Counted from the stretch's first letter, positions 1 to 6,059 are shown. The stretch: 6,311 nucleotides of DNA from an uncultured Brevundimonas sp. (GCF_943913055.1 NZ_CALTWS010000161.1:1-6311); one strand, 5' to 3'. Numbers and translations are program-made. The notes: a model not told the origin generated them from the sequence alone.

Positions 1-361
1 GAAGGACGGTCTTGTGGTGGAGGAGGGGGCGACCGCCGATGTCTTTCTGCACCCCCGCCATGCCGCGACCCGCGCCATGCTGGCCGAGGGCGAGGAGGCG
101 TTCGATGCCACGACCGTGCCGCCGGGCGGGCGATTGGCCAAACTGACCTTCCGGGGTGGCTCCACCTATGAGCCTGAGCTGAGCCGCGTCGCGCGGTCCG
201 TCGGTGTGGACTATTCCATCCTGTCGGGTCGGATCAGCCGTATCCGTGGCGAACCCTATGGCCAGCTGGTCGTGGCCTTCACCGGCGGCGACGCCGAGGC
301 AGCGGTGGCCCAGCTGACGTCCCGTGGTGTTACGGTCGAACAGATGGGGGAGGCAGCATGA
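1..361 (+). CDS. metN: Methionine ABC transporter ATP-binding protein MetN, C-terminal part (5' end outside window)
   Basis: Only the last 119 or so codons are present, open from the left edge to the TGA at 359-361. The first residues (KDGLVVEEGATADVF, then HPRHAATRAML) match the end of an ABC ATPase domain just after the H-loop region, where family members have a G-x-I-V-E-x-G turn followed by a conserved H/P-rich helix. From about nt 128 to 355 lies a small alpha/beta domain beginning GRLAKLTFRGG and containing SGRISRIRGEPYGQL, which fits the NIL (ACT-like) domain of MetN. In that family the NIL domain binds methionine and inhibits transport when internal methionine is high. The Walker motifs are outside the window. 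The stop overlaps the metI start as ATGA, so the two genes are probably translationally coupled. The metI and metQ neighbours make the assignment firm. Confidence 0.93.
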   Translation, partial: KDGLVVEEGATADVFLHPRHAATRAMLAEGEEAFDATTVPPGGRLAKLTFRGGSTYEPELSRVARSVGVDYSILSGRISRIRGEPYGQLVVAFTGGDAEAAVAQLTSRGVTVEQMGEAA

Positions 362-1026
362 TGGAGACCTTCTTCGTCAATATCGACTGGTCCGAGATCG
401 TTCGTGCGACCATAGACACCCTGCTGATGCTCGGCGGGGCGATGGCTCTGACCGTGGTGTTCGGCATTCCTCTGGGGGTGTTGCTTTACCTGTCCGGCAA
501 GGGGCGGCTGGCGGCCAATCCGGTGCTGAATGGCTTTCTGTCCTTCGTGGTTAATGTGCTGCGATCGGTGCCCTTCATCATCCTGCTGATCGTCATGCTG
601 CCGGTGACGGTTCTGCTGGTCGGGACCTCGCTGGGCGTGGCCGGAGCCATTCCGCCGCTGGTGGTCGGGGCCGCGCCCTTCTATGCACGGTTGGTCGAGA
701 CGGCTCTGCGCGAGGTCGACAAGGGCGTAGTCGAGGCGACCCAGGCCATGGGTGGCTCCACATGGCAGATCGTTACTCGTGCCCTGCTGCCCGAGGCCAT
801 GCCCGGCGTGATCGCCGGTGCCACCGTCACGGCCATCGCCCTGGTCAGCTATACGGCCATGGCCGGTGTCGTCGGCGCCGGGGGGCTGGGCGATCTGGCC
901 ATCCGTTTTGGCTACCAACGCTTCCAGACCGATGTCATGGTCGTGACCGTCCTGCTTCTGCTCGTGCTGGTGCAGGGCTTGCAGATGCTGGGCGACCGAC
1001 TGGTCGCCGCCGTTTCCCACCGCTGA
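358..1026 (+). CDS. metI: Methionine ABC transporter permease MetI
   Basis: A 222-residue inner-membrane permease, close to the usual MetI length of about 217. Hydrophobic segments occur at about residues 18-45, 58-85, 88-108, 150-175 and 190-212, matching the five-helix MetI fold. The ABC permease EAA loop that docks with the ATPase is visible as EATQAMGG at 126-133, with the conserved LP at 144-145. The family signature AMAGVVGAGGLGDLA follows at about 167-181. As a dimer with MetN it moves methionine from the MetQ receptor into the cytoplasm. Two adjacent ATGs (358 and 361) could start it. A GGGGGAGG ribosome-binding site at 346-353 is 4 nt from the first and 7 nt from the second, so the second may be the real start. 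No damage is seen. Confidence 0.95.
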   Translation: MMETFFVNIDWSEIVRATIDTLLMLGGAMALTVVFGIPLGVLLYLSGKGRLAANPVLNGFLSFVVNVLRSVPFIILLIVMLPVTVLLVGTSLGVAGAIPPLVVGAAPFYARLVETALREVDKGVVEATQAMGGSTWQIVTRALLPEAMPGVIAGATVTAIALVSYTAMAGVVGAGGLGDLAIRFGYQRFQTDVMVVTVLLLLVLVQGLQMLGDRLVAAVSHR

Positions 1027-1048
1027 TTTCGCTTAGAAGGCCGAACCC

Positions 1049-1855
1049 ATGCTGCGTCGCTCCCTCCTGACCCTCGCCCTCGCCGCCGTCACGCTCAGTG
1101 CCTGCGGACAGGGTGCGGACAAGGCCGCCGGGCCGGATGCGCCGCTGGTCGTCGGAGCCACCGCCGTGCCGCACGCGGAAATCCTGGAGCACATCAAGCC
1201 GATGCTGGCGGCCCAGGGGACGAACATCGAGATCAAGGTGTTCAACGACTACGTCCAGCCCAACACCCAGCTGGCCGAGCGCCGGCTGGATGCAAACTAC
1301 TTCCAGACCAAACCCTATCTAGACGAGTTCAATGCCGCGCGGGGCTCCGATCTTGTGACGGTCGCCGGCGTGCATGTGGAGCCGCTGGGCGTCTATTCGC
1401 GCAAGCATCGCGACCTGGCGGCTGTGCCTGCTGGTGCGCTGATCATCCTGCCCAACGATGCGTCCAACACGGGAAGGTCGCTGCTGCTGTTGCAAAGCGC
1501 CGGGCTGATCACCCTGCGCGACCCCGCCAATCCATTGCAAACAGTGCGCGACATCACGGGCAATCCGCGCCGCTTCACCTTCCGCGAGGTCGAGGCCGCC
1601 ACCATCCCGCGCATTCTGGACCAGGCCGATCTGGCGGTGATCAACACCAACTATGCGCTGGATGCGGGCCTGAAGCCGCGTACGGACGCCCTGTCGCTGG
1701 AGGGCGGGGACAGCCCCTACATCAACTATCTGGTGACGCGGTCCGACAACCGGAACGATCCGCGCGTCGCGGCGCTGGCGGCCATGCTGCGCAGTCAGGC
1801 GGTCAAGGACTACATCACCAGCAAGTATGACGGCGCGGTAATCCCGGCCGCCTAA
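1049..1855 (+). CDS. metQ: Methionine-binding lipoprotein MetQ (NlpA family)
   Basis: A 268-residue substrate-binding lipoprotein. Residues 1-18 form a signal peptide (two Arg, then a Leu/Ala-rich core) ending in the lipobox LSAC, with C19 as the lipidated residue, so the mature protein should be anchored in the periplasm. Family landmarks follow: VGATAVPHAEIL (35-46), NTQLAERRLDANYFQ (72-86), the ligand-pocket stretch PNDASNTGRSLLLLQ (135-149), DLAVINTNYA (194-203) and SPYINYLV (222-229). It captures D/L-methionine and delivers it to MetI-MetN. The AGAAGG at 1035-1040 is a suitable ribosome-binding site 8 nt before the ATG. It follows metI by 22 bp, so it very likely belongs to the same operon. 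Its TAA stop overlaps the TAG of the opposing acyltransferase gene, and no clear terminator lies between them. Confidence 0.94.
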   Translation: MLRRSLLTLALAAVTLSACGQGADKAAGPDAPLVVGATAVPHAEILEHIKPMLAAQGTNIEIKVFNDYVQPNTQLAERRLDANYFQTKPYLDEFNAARGSDLVTVAGVHVEPLGVYSRKHRDLAAVPAGALIILPNDASNTGRSLLLLQSAGLITLRDPANPLQTVRDITGNPRRFTFREVEAATIPRILDQADLAVINTNYALDAGLKPRTDALSLEGGDSPYINYLVTRSDNRNDPRVAALAAMLRSQAVKDYITSKYDGAVIPAA

Positions 1856-2640
1856 GCCGCGACTTCCGCCGCCGCCTTCGCCTTGCGGATTTCGTCAGGG
1901 GCCAGCACTCGCACGGCAGGCGTGACCGGGCCACCGGTCGCCTCGGCGATCAGCTCTGCTGTCCGGTCCTCGACGGCCGCTTCCAGTCGCGCCAAGAACT
2001 CTTCCTTGCCGAGGCCGGTCGGGATCGGGTCCAGAAATTCGATCGTGGCCAAGCCCGGCGTCTTTTTGAAGTCCTCCTGCGACCAGAACAGACCAAGATT
2101 GGACGCCAGTGGAACGACCGGCATGTCGAAGTCGCGATACATGTGCCAGACGCCGGAGCGATAGCGGAACTTCTCGCCCACCTTGGCCAGATTGCCTTCG
2201 GGGTAGATGAGGATCTTGCGGCCCGCCGCATGGGCGTCGGCGCTGCGGTGCTTCAGGGCATCGCGAGCCTCGCGGCCTCCGCAGTTGTTGACCACGATGG
2301 CCCCCAGCTTGCGCAAGACGGTACCCAGCAGGGGAAATTTCTCCAGGTGATCGCCGGTGACAAAGGCCAGATCCTCGAACTGGTCATAGACGGCAAAGCC
2401 GTCGCCCCAGCTCTGGTGCTTGGAGGCGATAATAAAGGCCCCATCGGGCAGGCGCTCGCTCCCGCGCACCTGCAACCTGATGCCCGCCAGCACCCGCATG
2501 GCCTGAACCATGCGCTTCACATAGCGGCGGATGATCCAGCTGGTCGCGCCGCGTCCGGGCGCGAGGGCCGCAAAGGCCGCCGTTAGGCCGTAGCCGATCG
2601 ACAGGGTCCAATAGGCGAGGGCAAAGGCGAAGCTGCGCAT
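1852..2640 (-). CDS. plsC: PlsC-type 1-acyl-sn-glycerol-3-phosphate acyltransferase
   Basis: A 262-residue member of the lysophosphatidate acyltransferase family, which transfers an acyl chain to the sn-2 position of lysophosphatidic acid to make phosphatidic acid at the inner membrane. A hydrophobic N-terminal segment (about 4-27) probably holds it to the membrane. The catalytic HX4D motif is HQSWGD at 75-80. The second motif region is KFPLLGTVLRKLGAIVVN (101-118). Motif III is YPEGN at 146-150 instead of the common FPEGT, and motif IV is VVPLASN at 175-181. The 90-residue C-terminus is ordinary for the family. No good ribosome-binding site precedes the ATG (the bases just before it are pyrimidine-rich, CTCCCC), but the stop of the upstream cyclase is only 32 nt away, so coupling is possible. 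A closely related acyltransferase acting on another lysolipid cannot be excluded. Confidence 0.88.
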   Translation of the reverse strand: MRSFAFALAYWTLSIGYGLTAAFAALAPGRGATSWIIRRYVKRMVQAMRVLAGIRLQVRGSERLPDGAFIIASKHQSWGDGFAVYDQFEDLAFVTGDHLEKFPLLGTVLRKLGAIVVNNCGGREARDALKHRSADAHAAGRKILIYPEGNLAKVGEKFRYRSGVWHMYRDFDMPVVPLASNLGLFWSQEDFKKTPGLATIEFLDPIPTGLGKEEFLARLEAAVEDRTAELIAEATGGPVTPAVRVLAPDEIRKAKAAAEVAA

Positions 2641-2672
2641 GGGGAGACTAGAGCCGAAACCCGGCGCTTCGC

Positions 2673-3728
2673 CTAGGCCGCCGTTTCGAGACGTTCGGCC
2701 GAGGTGACGCGGTCGCGGCCTTCGCGCTTGGAGACATAGAGAGCGGCATCGGCGCGCTCCAGCAGGCTGACAGCGGTTTCACCCATGTGGCGGTGCGCGA
2801 AGCCGGCGGACAGGGTGACAGTGCCCAGTTCGTCATTGGTGGAGCGGCGGCGCAGGGCGCGCGAGCCGATTTCCTTGCGGATGCTCTCGAGAGCTCTTTC
2901 GACCTGCGGCATGCTTTCCATCGGGAAGATCATGGCGAACTCCTCGCCGCCATAACGCGCCGCGACGCGCGGCGTCCTGGCGACACGGCCCAGGACGCTG
3001 GCGACGTAGCGCAGGACCTGATCGCCGGTCTGGTGGCCCCAGGTGTCGTTGAAGGCCTTGAAGTGGTCGATGTCGAGGACCGCCAGGGTCAGGGCCGTGC
3101 CCATGTCCTCGGACTGGCGACAGGCGGCCTCCAGATGGTCGTCGAAGGCCTTGCGGTTGGCCAGATTGGTCAGGGCATCCGTCATGGCGTCGCGACGCAC
3201 CTGCTCCAGATGCTCGCGCAGCTTGGCGACTTCCTTCGTGGAGCTTTCCAGCTTCTTTTCGAGGGTCACGTTCTCACGCTGAACGCGGCGCGTAGCGGTG
3301 GTCAGGCTGGTGACGATGGTCTGCAGAGCAGGCGTGCCGTCGGCCCCTTCCATACTGGTCGCGGCACCCTCAAGCGTCTTGCCATAGGCGGATTGGGTCT
3401 GATGGGCCTGAGAGATGGCAGCGGCGACGCTGGACAATTCGCGGTCAAGGACACGGCCGGCGTCGCGGATTTCTTCGGTCAGGCGTCCGCGAGGCAGGTA
3501 TTCAGCGGCCAGCATATCGGCTGTGGCCTCGGTGAAGCGCTCACCGGCGGCCAGCAGCCGCGCGATTTCCGTGCCCAAGGCTCCGTCGGGTTCGGCCAGA
3601 TAGTGGGTCCAAAGCTCGAAGTTCAGCGGGCTGGGCCAGACGGACGCGGCCTCCATGCCCTCGATCACCCGCCGCGCCAGATCATAGGCTAGCGGACCCC
3701 TGAGAGCGGTTTCGACCTTGGCCGTCAT
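2673..3728 (-). CDS. GGDEF-domain diguanylate cyclase, soluble
   Basis: A 351-residue cytoplasmic protein with no membrane segment. Residues 1-120 are a helical N-terminal region (including LNFELWTHYLAEPDG and ITEEIRDA-like helices) of a type often found ahead of GGDEF domains in alphaproteobacteria; its ligand or partner is unknown. Residues 141-180 are heptad-like and charged, consistent with a dimerising coiled coil. The GGDEF domain spans about 181-345. It begins DALTNLANRKAFD (184-196), with metal-binding LDID (218-221), the guanine/phosphate region FKAFNDTWGH (223-232) and an intact active-site GGEEF at 260-264. It should therefore make cyclic di-GMP from two GTP. The inhibitory RxxD site expected at 251-254 reads RTPR, so classical product inhibition is probably absent. 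A GGGGA 7 nt before the ATG can serve as ribosome-binding site. The acyltransferase gene follows after 32 bp. Confidence 0.92.
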   Translation of the reverse strand: MTAKVETALRGPLAYDLARRVIEGMEAASVWPSPLNFELWTHYLAEPDGALGTEIARLLAAGERFTEATADMLAAEYLPRGRLTEEIRDAGRVLDRELSSVAAAISQAHQTQSAYGKTLEGAATSMEGADGTPALQTIVTSLTTATRRVQRENVTLEKKLESSTKEVAKLREHLEQVRRDAMTDALTNLANRKAFDDHLEAACRQSEDMGTALTLAVLDIDHFKAFNDTWGHQTGDQVLRYVASVLGRVARTPRVAARYGGEEFAMIFPMESMPQVERALESIRKEIGSRALRRRSTNDELGTVTLSAGFAHRHMGETAVSLLERADAALYVSKREGRDRVTSAERLETAA

Positions 3729-3779
3729 TCAGCAGTCCCCGACATGTCGCCTTTTGCGATCTGGTCGAAGACGCTAGGG

Positions 3780-3820
3780 GCTTTTCCGTAACGCCGGGTT
3801 AAACGACGTTACGGGAAAGC
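3780..3820 (-). terminator. Imperfect inverted repeat between helicase and cyclase genes; terminator or operator
   Basis: GCTTTTCCGTAACG at 3780-3793 pairs with CGTTACGGGAAAGC at 3807-3820. The 14-bp stem has one G-T wobble and a 13-nt loop. It lies 9 bp beyond the helicase stop and 52 bp ahead of the cyclase start codon, both on the minus strand. It may end helicase transcription, but no T-tract follows the stem, so it is not a canonical intrinsic terminator. The alternative is a binding site controlling the cyclase. The repeat is seen directly; either function is inferred. Confidence 0.55.
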
Positions 3821-3828
3821 GAAAACAT

Positions 3829-5433
3829 TCAGCTTTTCAGTGAAACGGGGCGACGCAGGAAGGCGGGGATTTCGCTATCGCCGAACGGACGACCGTTCGA
3901 GGCGCGAGGCTCGCTGTCGTCCTGCTGACCCCGACGATCGGATTGTCGCAGATGGGCCTTCTGAGCCGGACGCTCCGAGCCGGCGGGAGCAACGATCTCT
4001 ACAGGGGCAGTTTCGAAGACATCCTCGACCGGCGCGGTTTCGGTCGGTTTGGAAACACCGCGACCGCGGCGGCTGCGGGATCGGCCGGCAGACTTCTCGG
4101 CAGTCTCGGCAGGCGACGCCACGGTCTGGCTTTCTGTCGCCAAGGCTGCATCGTCGACCGATGCGGCTTCAGTTGTTTCTTCGGCGACTGTCATTTTCGT
4201 AGCCGTCTTGCGGCGGCTGCGTCCGGCCTTGGGCACTTCAGCGTCGTTCGCAGGGGCAGCTTTTTCTGACCGTGAGCCGGATCGTGCCGGAACGCCCATG
4301 TCGGCGGAGTCCAGAACCAGTTCCTGCGGGTCCATTTTGATGAGCTTCAGAACCTTGTCGAGCGACTTGTCGTCAGCCGGGGTCACGATCATGAAGGCCT
4401 GGCCCAGCTTGCCGGCGCGACCCGTCCGACCGATGCGGTGCACATAGTCGTCGGCATGATGGCTGACGTCGTAGTTGAAGACGTGACTGACGTCGGGAAT
4501 GTCCAGACCCCGCGCGGCGACGTCTGAGGCCACCAGCAGTTTCAGCGCGCCTGAGCGGAAATCCGCCAGCGTCTTCGTCCGCAGGGACTGGTCCAGATCA
4601 CCGTGGATCGGAGCCGCATCGAAGCCGTGCGACTTCAACGACTTGGCGACAACATCAACCTCTGACTTGCGATTGCAGAAGACGATGCCGTTGCGAACAT
4701 CCTCACGCCCGACAAGGGCCCGCAGGGCGGCGCGCTTCATCTTCGGATCGCTGGAAGGCAGGCGGACCAAATACTGGGTGATGGTGTCGGCGGTCGCAGC
4801 TGGGCGCGAGGCCTCGATGCGGGTGGGGTCTTTCAGAAACTGGGTGGTCAGCCGCGTGATCTCGGGCGGCATGGTGGCCGAAAAGAACAGGGTCTGGCGC
4901 TTGGGCGGCGTCAGTTTGAAGATCTTTTCGATGTCGGGGATGAAGCCCATGTCCAGCATGCGGTCGGCCTCGTCGACGACCATGAGCTCGACGCCGTTCA
5001 GCATCATCTTACCGCGCTCGAACAGGTCGATCAAACGGCCCGGCGTGGCGATCAGCACATCGACGCCCTTGTTCAGGGCCGCGACCTGATCGCCCATCGA
5101 CACACCGCCGATCAGCAGGACCCAGGTCAGTTTGGTGCCCTTGGCGTATTTGGCGAAGCTCTCGGCGACTTGGTCGGCCAGTTCACGGGTCGGGGCCAAG
5201 ACGAGGGCCCGCGGCATGCGGGCGCGGGCGCGGCCACTAGATAGACGTTCGACGAGGGGCAGGGTGAAGGCGGCAGTCTTGCCGGTGCCTGTCTGGGCGA
5301 TGCCCAGGACGTCGCGTCCGGCGAGGGCCACAGGGATGGCTTGCGCCTGGATGGGGGTAGCGGTCGTATAGCCGGTATCGGCGACCGCTTGCAGGGTCAT
5401 GGGCGACAGGCCCAGTTGTGAGAATTCGGTCAT
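3829..5433 (-). CDS. rhlE: RhlE-type DEAD-box RNA helicase with long disordered C-terminal tail
   Basis: A 534-residue ATP-dependent RNA helicase that unwinds or remodels RNA; in Caulobacter-type bacteria RhlE is known as a cold-associated RNA degradosome partner. Using the ATG at 5433, it begins MTEFSQLGLS, the family's usual start. Motifs in order: Q-motif with F4 and Q29, motif I AQTGTGKT (46-53), PTRELA (81-86), TPGR (130-133), DEAD (154-157), SAT (185-187), ARGLDIP (307-313) and HRIGRTGRAG (332-341); all are intact. From about residue 370 the protein is low-complexity (Ala, Glu, Thr, Ser) with basic clusters AGRSRR and GRSRSRRGRG and a repeated ETAPVE, probably a flexible RNA- or protein-binding tail. 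It ends with DSEIPAFLRRPV. An in-frame ATG at 5469 would add 12 residues unlike the family and has no ribosome-binding site. The chosen start has AAGGA only 3 nt upstream, which is short. Confidence 0.94.
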   Translation of the reverse strand: MTEFSQLGLSPMTLQAVADTGYTTATPIQAQAIPVALAGRDVLGIAQTGTGKTAAFTLPLVERLSSGRARARMPRALVLAPTRELADQVAESFAKYAKGTKLTWVLLIGGVSMGDQVAALNKGVDVLIATPGRLIDLFERGKMMLNGVELMVVDEADRMLDMGFIPDIEKIFKLTPPKRQTLFFSATMPPEITRLTTQFLKDPTRIEASRPAATADTITQYLVRLPSSDPKMKRAALRALVGREDVRNGIVFCNRKSEVDVVAKSLKSHGFDAAPIHGDLDQSLRTKTLADFRSGALKLLVASDVAARGLDIPDVSHVFNYDVSHHADDYVHRIGRTGRAGKLGQAFMIVTPADDKSLDKVLKLIKMDPQELVLDSADMGVPARSGSRSEKAAPANDAEVPKAGRSRRKTATKMTVAEETTEAASVDDAALATESQTVASPAETAEKSAGRSRSRRGRGVSKPTETAPVEDVFETAPVEIVAPAGSERPAQKAHLRQSDRRGQQDDSEPRASNGRPFGDSEIPAFLRRPVSLKS

Positions 5434-5435
5434 AG

Positions 5436-5458
5436 GTCCTTGGGACTGGAAAAAGGAC
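5436..5458 (-). promoter_or_regulatory. Possible hairpin covering the helicase ribosome-binding site
   Basis: On the minus strand GTCCTT (5458-5453) is the exact complement of AAGGAC (5441-5436), which contains the ribosome-binding site, with an 11-nt loop between. The GTC half of the first arm also forms the 3' base of the terminator-like stem, so the two structures compete. The pairing is only 6 bp and could be chance, but its position is suggestive. Confidence 0.4.
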
Positions 5459-5479
5459 GCCCCGCGCATCGGGGTCGTC
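5450..5479 (-). terminator. Terminator-like hairpin with T-tract in the helicase leader (possible attenuator)
   Basis: On the minus strand a GC-rich stem of 9 bp with one bulged A (arms 5476-5479 plus 5470-5474, and 5456-5464) closes a 5-nt ATGCG loop at 5465-5469. One C and then TTTTT (5454-5450) follow. This is the layout of an intrinsic terminator, but it lies about 17-46 nt before the helicase start codon, so it would act as an attenuator. The loop carries the alternative ATG at 5469. Stem and T-tract are read directly from the sequence; attenuation is inferred. Confidence 0.55.
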
Positions 5480-5557
5480 GTGCGATGTCGCGGAACCGCC
5501 CTGTCTCTGGGCGAGCGGGCGGCGCGGATTCGCCAGTCCTGTCCCGAACGTGCGCCG

Positions 5558-5585
5558 CATATAGAAGTCCATGCGGAATAGTCAA
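5558..5585 (-). promoter_or_regulatory. Sigma70-like promoter of the helicase gene
   Basis: On the minus strand a TTGACT -35 element (5585-5580, 5 of 6 to TTGACA) is followed by a 16-nt spacer and a TATATG -10 element (5563-5558, 4 of 6 to TATAAT). Transcription should begin near 5551, giving a leader of about 118 nt. It reads into the helicase and is the best promoter match in the window. Confidence 0.65.
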
Positions 5586-5592
5586 CTATTCC
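5575..5592. promoter_or_regulatory. Perfect palindrome over the helicase -35 box (probable operator)
   Basis: GGAATAGT and ACTATTCC form a perfect 8-bp inverted repeat separated by 2 bp, an 18-bp site. The minus-strand -35 hexamer lies within it. This is the size and placement expected of an operator for a dimeric repressor, which would block RNA polymerase. The cognate regulator is not in the window and cannot be named. Confidence 0.5.
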
Positions 5593-5611
5593 CGCTGCGC
5601 TGCGGTCACGC

Positions 5612-5639
5612 TTGGCATTCGGTTAATGTTCGGTAATGT
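5612..5639 (+). promoter_or_regulatory. Candidate promoter of the small secreted protein gene
   Basis: TTGGCA at 5612-5617 (5 of 6 to TTGACA) and TAATGT at 5634-5639 (weak, 3 of 6) are 16 nt apart on the plus strand. The start would be near 5646, giving a short leader before the ATG at 5672. The -10 match is poor, so this is tentative. It is divergent from the helicase promoter. Confidence 0.4.
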
Positions 5640-5643
5640 TCGG
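5618..5643 (+). repeat. Three helically phased TTCGG repeats between -35 and start
   Basis: TTCGGTTAATG, TTCGGTAATG and TTCGG follow one another at spacings of 11 and 10 bp, about one DNA turn. They fill the spacer and -10 region of the candidate plus-strand promoter, so a protein binding one face of the DNA could control it. The half-site spacing slightly resembles the CtrA motif TTAA-N7-TTAA, but the second half does not match well. Confidence 0.4.
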
Positions 5644-5671
5644 GTCAGGGAAGGCTAAGGAGAGGGACATC

Positions 5672-6034
5672 ATGCAGCGCATGCTTGCCGGAGCGGCCAT
5701 GGCCTTCGCCTGTCTGATCGCGATGCCGGCCCAGGCCGACATGGACGCGGTTTTCAGCAATACGGTGGTGTCGCGATACCCGGACGGCGGCTGGGTCAAG
5801 CACTGGTTCAACCGCGACGGCACCTATGCGGCTCAGTTCTCCGACGGGCGGAGGATTTCGGCGCGCTGGTCGGTAAATGGCGAACGGGTTTGTCTGACCA
5901 ACATCCGGCCCAATATGCTGATCCCGCGCTTCTGCACGACGATGGTCGATGCTGATGTCGGCCACACCTGGCAGTCGCGCGACCCGCTGGGCCGACGCGT
6001 ACAGAACGTTCTGGTCGCGGGACGCGATCAGTAA
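5672..6034 (+). CDS. Small secreted protein of unknown function
   Basis: A 120-residue protein that I do not recognise. Residues 1-22 form a signal peptide (MQRM, a hydrophobic core, then the cleavage motif AQA before D23), so a mature protein of about 98 residues should be exported to the periplasm or beyond. The mature part is rich in aromatics and polar residues, with short beta-like stretches (WVKHWFNRDGTYAAQFSDG at 41-59, ISARWSVNGERVCL at 62-75). Two cysteines, C74 and C88, could form a disulfide. The pattern of W, dGtY, G-W and paired Cys suggests a small beta-sheet domain. The ATG at 5672 is chosen because AAGGAG at 5657-5662 lies 9 nt upstream and it places the signal peptide at the N-terminus. 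An in-frame ATG at 5636 would prepend a charged segment. It appears monocistronic, divergent from the helicase. Confidence 0.82.
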   Translation: MQRMLAGAAMAFACLIAMPAQADMDAVFSNTVVSRYPDGGWVKHWFNRDGTYAAQFSDGRRISARWSVNGERVCLTNIRPNMLIPRFCTTMVDADVGHTWQSRDPLGRRVQNVLVAGRDQ

Positions 6035-6059
6035 GTCCACCATTTTGATGAGGGGGAGA

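Larger units (their letters stand above)
5434..5551 (-). promoter_or_regulatory. Structured 5' leader of the helicase mRNA
   Basis: This is the stretch between the predicted transcription start (near 5551) and the helicase ATG. Besides the two hairpins listed separately, CCAGTCC at 5533-5539 can pair with GGACTGG at 5443-5449, bringing the leader's beginning next to the ribosome-binding site. On the RNA strand a further helix joins CTGGCGA to TCGCCCAG with one bulged base. No obvious leader peptide was recognised. That the leader is regulatory is inferred from the density of pairing; its sequence matches no riboswitch class known to me. Confidence 0.45.

Noticed and set aside
256..1020. 254-codon minus-strand frame over metN/metI
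   Set aside because: Its product is extremely rich in His, Gln, Asp and Gly, typical of antisense of a hydrophobic membrane-protein gene; MetI on the plus strand is unmistakable.
2787..3692. Long plus-strand open frame (301 codons) opposite the cyclase gene
   Set aside because: It is the antisense of the GGDEF gene, whose minus-strand product has intact family motifs; high GC content makes long shadow frames common, and the plus-strand product matches nothing I recognise.
5434..5469. Upstream ATG at 5469 as helicase start (12 extra residues)
   Set aside because: It has no ribosome-binding site, lies in the loop of the leader hairpin, and adds residues before the usual RhlE-type N-terminus.
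5618..5640. CtrA binding site (TTAA-N7-TTAA)
   Set aside because: The first half TTAA is present, but after 7 nt the second half reads TAAT, matching only two of four positions.
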